NCBI GenBank assembly: GCA_025738555.1
Contig: JAOVFP010000002.1
Location: 6,944,001-7,008,000 of the forward strand
DNA: 64,000 bases
Origin: Cyathus striatus
Lineage: Eukaryota; Basidiomycota; Agaricomycetes; Agaricales; Nidulariaceae
Direction: 5' to 3'
This document shows positions 60,001 through 64,000 of the stretch, piece by piece (position 1 is the first letter of the stretch; each line of letters opens with the position of its first letter). The position numbers and the translations under genes are program-made. The notes under the pieces were generated by a model. The model ran no database searches. It was given only the letters and a program-made list of their open reading frames with translations, and was not told the origin of the DNA.

Positions 60001-60863
60001 AGTTTGAAGATGATGTTCTCATTCCTGTTCTGCAGGGACTATGGCAGGAGATGGTTCTTCCTATCATTGATAGTCTTCGAGAACATGGCGAGTTGAAAGA
60101 GCGAGTGTGGTGGTATCCCACTGGTGCTCTTGCTTTTCTGCCTATCCATGCCGCTGGTCCGTATGAAAATGGTGAACCAGGGCTTCAGGAGCTGTTAGCT
60201 TCTTCCTATACACCCACGCTTAACTCGTTGATTCGTGCTTGCAAGGCAGCAGATGAACCGCTTCATTTCCTTGCTGTAGGCATGCCAGCAACTTCGGATC
60301 TAGCTCCTCTTCCTAATGTCAAGGGAGAACTTGCTGCCATTCAAAAGCACTTTGACAGCCAGCTTGAGAAGCTTACTATTCTTACGAGTGAAGACGCTAC
60401 AGTTTATAAGGTCTCTAATGCACTCTTGCAACATACATGGCTGCATTTTGCTTGTCACGCAGACCAAAATGACGAATACCCTTTCCACAGCGCATTCTTT
60501 ATGCATGATGGTCCCCTCAAACTGTCAAAGCTCATGCGTCTCGACCTCACCCGTGTCCAGTTCGCTTATCTCTCAGCTTGTCTTACTGCTGCTGGTGATG
60601 CTGCTCTTCCTGATGAATGCATCCATCTTGCTGCTGGTATGCAGTTCTCGGGCGTTCGTTCATTGATTGCGACTATGTGGTCTGTGTATGATGAGATTGC
60701 TGTGCGTACTACGAGGAGAGTGTATCACCATCTTTTCAAGAGAAACTCGGATGCACCGGATGTTGGTTATACTGCGAAAGCACTGCAACTTGCTGTGTTG
60801 GATATGAAGAGGAATAAGATTCCGTTGGCTTACCGGGTCGCATTTATACATACTGGGATATGA
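57015..60863 (+). CDS. TPR-CHAT protein 2 (tandem paralogue)
   Basis: Exons 57015..57121, 57184..57382 and 57438..60863 (introns 62 and 55 nt) give 1,243 residues with the same exon phases as gene 1. Exon 2 is shorter: about 18 residues of the Pro-rich N-terminus are missing. The CHAT residues are kept (HFACH, H1109; LSAC, C1150), but the residues after Cys differ (LTAAGD instead of HSAAGD). Blocks such as LRHVPLPEMSGDLALAW and FMHDGPLKLSKLMRLDLTRV are identical. The N-terminal and mid TPR regions have diverged more. It ends 50 bp before the convergent DUF6535 gene, so the 3' UTRs must overlap. Confidence 0.92.
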
Positions 60864-60913
60864 TAATTGAACCCCTGGCTGGATACAATTTGGGTATTAG
60901 GGTGTAACTACGC

Positions 60914-63057
60914 TTACTGTGACATGAAAAGAGCTTTGTATAAAGTACTAGCTTGAAACTTGGTGTATTGATTAATAGCAATCCAGGAACAATTGCACTG
61001 TGACCCACCAAATCGTTTCCATCGTTCATCCCCCGAAATACCTGAGGGGGGTGGCTCTACGAATCCTACTGCATCTTTTGCATTTGTTATGCCTTTATTT
61101 ACAAGATCTTGAGCATAAGACGTGAATGGCTGTTGTCCTGCGACGGCAGCTTTCATCCGCCCTAATGCGACTTGCCAGCTATCAAGAATAGTCCGCGTGA
61201 GCTCGATATTAGGATCGATCGTTCTTGCCAGATGTTCTGTACAACACAGAATTGTGATGTACTGAACCATGAAATTAGGATACTTCTCAAACATAGAAGG
61301 CCAATCCAGTAGTCTTAATTTGAAAATATATCGTATACCCTCTATGATGCATTTTGCGTTTTTAGATTTTAATAAACGGTCAATGAAAGGCTGGTTGAAG
61401 TTGTCTAATCGTGGTATAATAACTCTTGATTCAGTTGAGAATGGGTTCTCTTCTTGGAATTTCAGAATCTGTAAAATGAATCTTCCAGCGTCGAAGCCAT
61501 AATTATTTTTGGTCTTGATGAACGATTCAATAACTTGGAAAAGCTGCAATACATGCTCTGTAATTACGATGTGTTACTAAAAGATAATAGAATATCATCA
61601 AAGAAAGCGACATACCTCTTGTGTAATTTACAACGAAGGGGTTGAACCCGACATCAATCAAGTTTGAATTCTTGAGAGAACCTCGAATACGAATATAAAG
61701 TTCAAGATAGTGCTTCTCCAGTGACATTCGAACACTCTTATTGGTCTTTGACACACGAACGAAGTAATAAAAGCAATGAATATCTCTAGCCAGATTATCA
61801 TTTGCTTTAATTTCGTCGTTCTGTGCCCATTGAATATTGATTTTTAACTCTCGTAAAATTTCTCGCTGGCGAATTAGAGCGAGACCGGAAAAGCAACGAC
61901 AAAGAGCCATTATGCTCTCATGGCTCGTGGCAAATGTTCTGCGCGACCAAGACAGTGCGGCTACATCATCTCCGGCACGAGAGTGGGTGATAACACCTTT
62001 CTCGCTCTCCACTGACTCTCGTTGGAGTCTCCAGTGGGTATCATATTCAGACCAGCTGTCCACGGATATAACTTCCTTTATTGCAGATAAGTTTGGGAAT
62101 AGTTTAGCTACGTCCAAGTTGGTAGCTTGAGCTTCGATATCATTGTTGCCATTTCGTCGTTGTTTATAGACTAAATATATTGATGCTGCCCAAAGCAACG
62201 GTGAAATGGAAAGCTTTCCCAGCCAATGTGCAGCAAAAGACTGAGGCGATTTATAAGGGCACTGGGGAGCGTTAAATCGAGACTGAGAAAATTGGGCATA
62301 GAAGCATTGAAGTACTGGAAGAACTGTCGTCGTCAGCATGAACAAGAGCAAAAATCCAGATGCCACGATGATCGGTATCGCGACAACATGCTCCAAAGTC
62401 CAAAGTTGATCTATGATGCCGACGAAAAAGAGAACCAGGGCAATTTGTAAGAGAACGGGAATACTGGAAATAATAGCCGGGAGATACCACATCTTCAGGC
62501 CATCATAGCGCATTTGGCGGAGCATTAAAGTATCCTTATGCGGCAGGTTCCCATACCGTTCGTATTCTCGGAGCCATTGCAAGCATATGATTCCGATTGG
62601 CACTGTCGTGAGACTCAAAGTAAGGCTCAGGAACCAAGCAATATTTACCCTGATCGCTGTGGGCGGTGGAGACTGCGCTACCGGGAGCGAAGGTATTTGG
62701 TTGGATCCATTTGTAACTATGTGGTCGAGTTGTGATGAGATCCGGGTAAGTAGTTGGACCATTGTTGCCTCCTGATCTGTGTCTAAGTTTTTGTAGGAAT
62801 CGACGACGAATGTTGTTACTGCAGCAGAGAACAATCCGGCCTATAGAGCGAGGTATAATAGGTAAGATGCTAGGGTGATGGCGAAGATGAAAACATACGA
62901 AGACTAGATGTTTCTCGATTTCGTCTCTCCAGTCAGAGCACATGTTTTTGTCGTAGTTTTTGGTGTGCTTGTAGAGCACCCCCCAGGGATCCTCGTTTAT
63001 CTCTGGAATGGGATGTCGAAATGGGTCTCCACATTTCCATGTTATGCTCTGAACCAA
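60914..63057 (-). CDS. DUF6535 transmembrane protein (5' exon unresolved)
   Basis: Exons on the minus strand: 62899 to about 63048 or further upstream, 61616..62840 and 60914..61557, with 58-nt introns that keep the frame (LVF|AGLFSAAVTTF and NYTR|EHVLQLF). The DUF6535 core is clear: DPWGVLYKHTKNYDKNMCSD, WRDEIEKHLVFAGLFSA, VVDSYKNL, then hydrophobic segments (AWFLSLTLSLTTVPIGIICL; SIPVLLQIALVLFFVGI; IIVASGFLLLFMLTTTVL; ISPLLWAASIYLVY), giving about four membrane spans, and LQWLREYERYG. The soluble C-terminal half is helical. No ATG opens the first visible exon; an upstream exon with ADVPEVHTPGIN (about 63105-63150) could precede it. Function unknown. The family is expanded in Agaricomycetes. 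Confidence 0.85.
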
Positions 63058-63179
63058 AGCGTTAGAAGTTCAATAGAAGCAAATATATCGATAATCAGGT
63101 GGTACCTCTTCAGACAAATTTACATTGATACCAGGAGTGTGGACCTCGGGAACATCTGCTGTCCTTAAATTGGTACTCA

Positions 63180-64000
63180 ATGGAATCTAGCAAATGATTT
63201 GTACAGGTAGTATATGATTATCACTGATTAGTAACAGTAACGTCCTTGTCAATGTTAGTCTATAGCGTACCTTCGAACTAGCCGTTGCCTTCTCTAGCCC
63301 GACGGGGTCGACCTGAGGCTGAACGCCTTCGACGCATTTCTCTTTGGCGGTTTCGTTCATTCGCCTGTTGTAACTAAAACAACTAAAGCTGTCCTGCTAG
63401 GATGTCGAGCACTCGATGTTCAACGTTCAAATGCTGAGAGTTGCAACGTTGAGGTTCGACTCGAAGGTCACACTGTCCACAGCCACTTCGGCGCTCCAGT
63501 TGACAGTTTGTTGATGGCGTCGTCAATGCTCGTCGCAGTTCTCTCCACGTTGTTTGTAGGCTGGCTGGGCACATAAGTGGCTCATGTGCATTCGTTCGTT
63601 TCTGCAAGGCATTTCTTCGACTTCAGTTGTCAATTGGTTGTCAAGGTAAGTAGTATGGCGGGTCACGGGTTGAGGGGAAAAGCTGGGGAAAACTGGGCCT
63701 GACAGCGATCGCCGACCTTCGCCGATAATTAATGAGTCTGAGTTTGAAATATGTATAAAATTCACATCTGCCGCGGCCCGTCAGGTGTCGTTTTAGCATA
63801 GCAAGTTTAAGTATGAACCACTCTTTCTCATTCACTCGCGTAGTACCATTCGCCACCCGCACTTCGACTTGAACCCCCAAGTTCCACGGCTCGTTTCTTT
63901 GTTTACAGATGAAGTTAAATACATAAGTATGTAAGTAATCATTTTGTTCGCCGGTGAAGCAAAACAAAAACAAATAATGGTAGATGTTTTGATTCAATTG
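63180..64000. other. CpG-normal intergenic DNA, no gene seen
   Basis: Minus-strand frames at 63383-63607, 63523-63765 and 63641-63997 overlap one another and lack family signatures or good start context. The stretch may include the promoter and first exon of the DUF6535 gene. Confidence 0.35.

Noticed and set aside
63048..63057. Start of the DUF6535 gene at a TTG
   Set aside because: Not an ATG; the first visible exon most likely begins at a splice acceptor (TTGGTTCAG) and an upstream exon is needed.
63383..63997. Three overlapping minus-strand frames near the window end
   Set aside because: They overlap in different frames and show no family features.

Overview
The window looks like nuclear DNA of a filamentous basidiomycete (Agaricomycetes type). 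Introns are short (48-62 nt) with GT..AG ends. The gene families are ones typical of that class: a DUF6535 membrane protein, long TPR-CHAT proteins, a small P-loop GTPase, a TPR-bearing NB-ARC protein and a family 8 pectin methylesterase. About two thirds of the window is transposon-derived and strongly CpG-depleted, as expected when cytosine methylation erodes CpG to TpG/CpA. I cannot name the genus.

Layout: 0.45-4.64 kb is an intact NB-ARC-TPR (NLR-like) gene with about 18.7 near-identical 42-residue TPR units. 4.9-18.4 kb is a graveyard of elements: a non-autonomous Mutator-like element, a 1.5-kb foldback element, a TA-flanked MITE, a relic chromodomain Gypsy element with a 3' LTR, and a dead LINE on the minus strand. 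19.86-28.49 kb is a young, nearly complete Gypsy element on the minus strand. Its 765-bp LTRs differ at 8 sites, all CpG transitions, and it carries an extra spliced antisense ORF. 28.5-34.7 kb is AT-rich decayed repeat DNA with one large inverted-repeat pair. A tRNA-Trp(CCA) gene with a 12-nt intron lies at 35.33 kb.

36.57-44.90 kb holds a broken host gene split by a 7,560-bp insertion with inverted termini and a 9-bp target duplication. The reading frame resumes on the far side. The insertion carries a 132-bp higher-order satellite and CpG-rich gene remnants, including the C-terminal exons of a probable nucleotide-binding oxidoreductase.

45.9-64 kb is ordinary gene-rich, CpG-normal DNA. 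It holds a dead membrane-protein gene, a six-exon GTPase gene convergent with a five-exon secreted pectin methylesterase, two tandem TPR-CHAT genes with both catalytic residues kept, and a convergent DUF6535 gene. NLR, GTPase, CHAT protease-like and DUF6535 genes within 64 kb resemble an accessory, possibly immune or recognition-type neighbourhood. That functional reading is inference. The insertion at 37.2-44.8 kb, the CpG-restricted mutation pattern and the paired CHAT genes deserve most attention.
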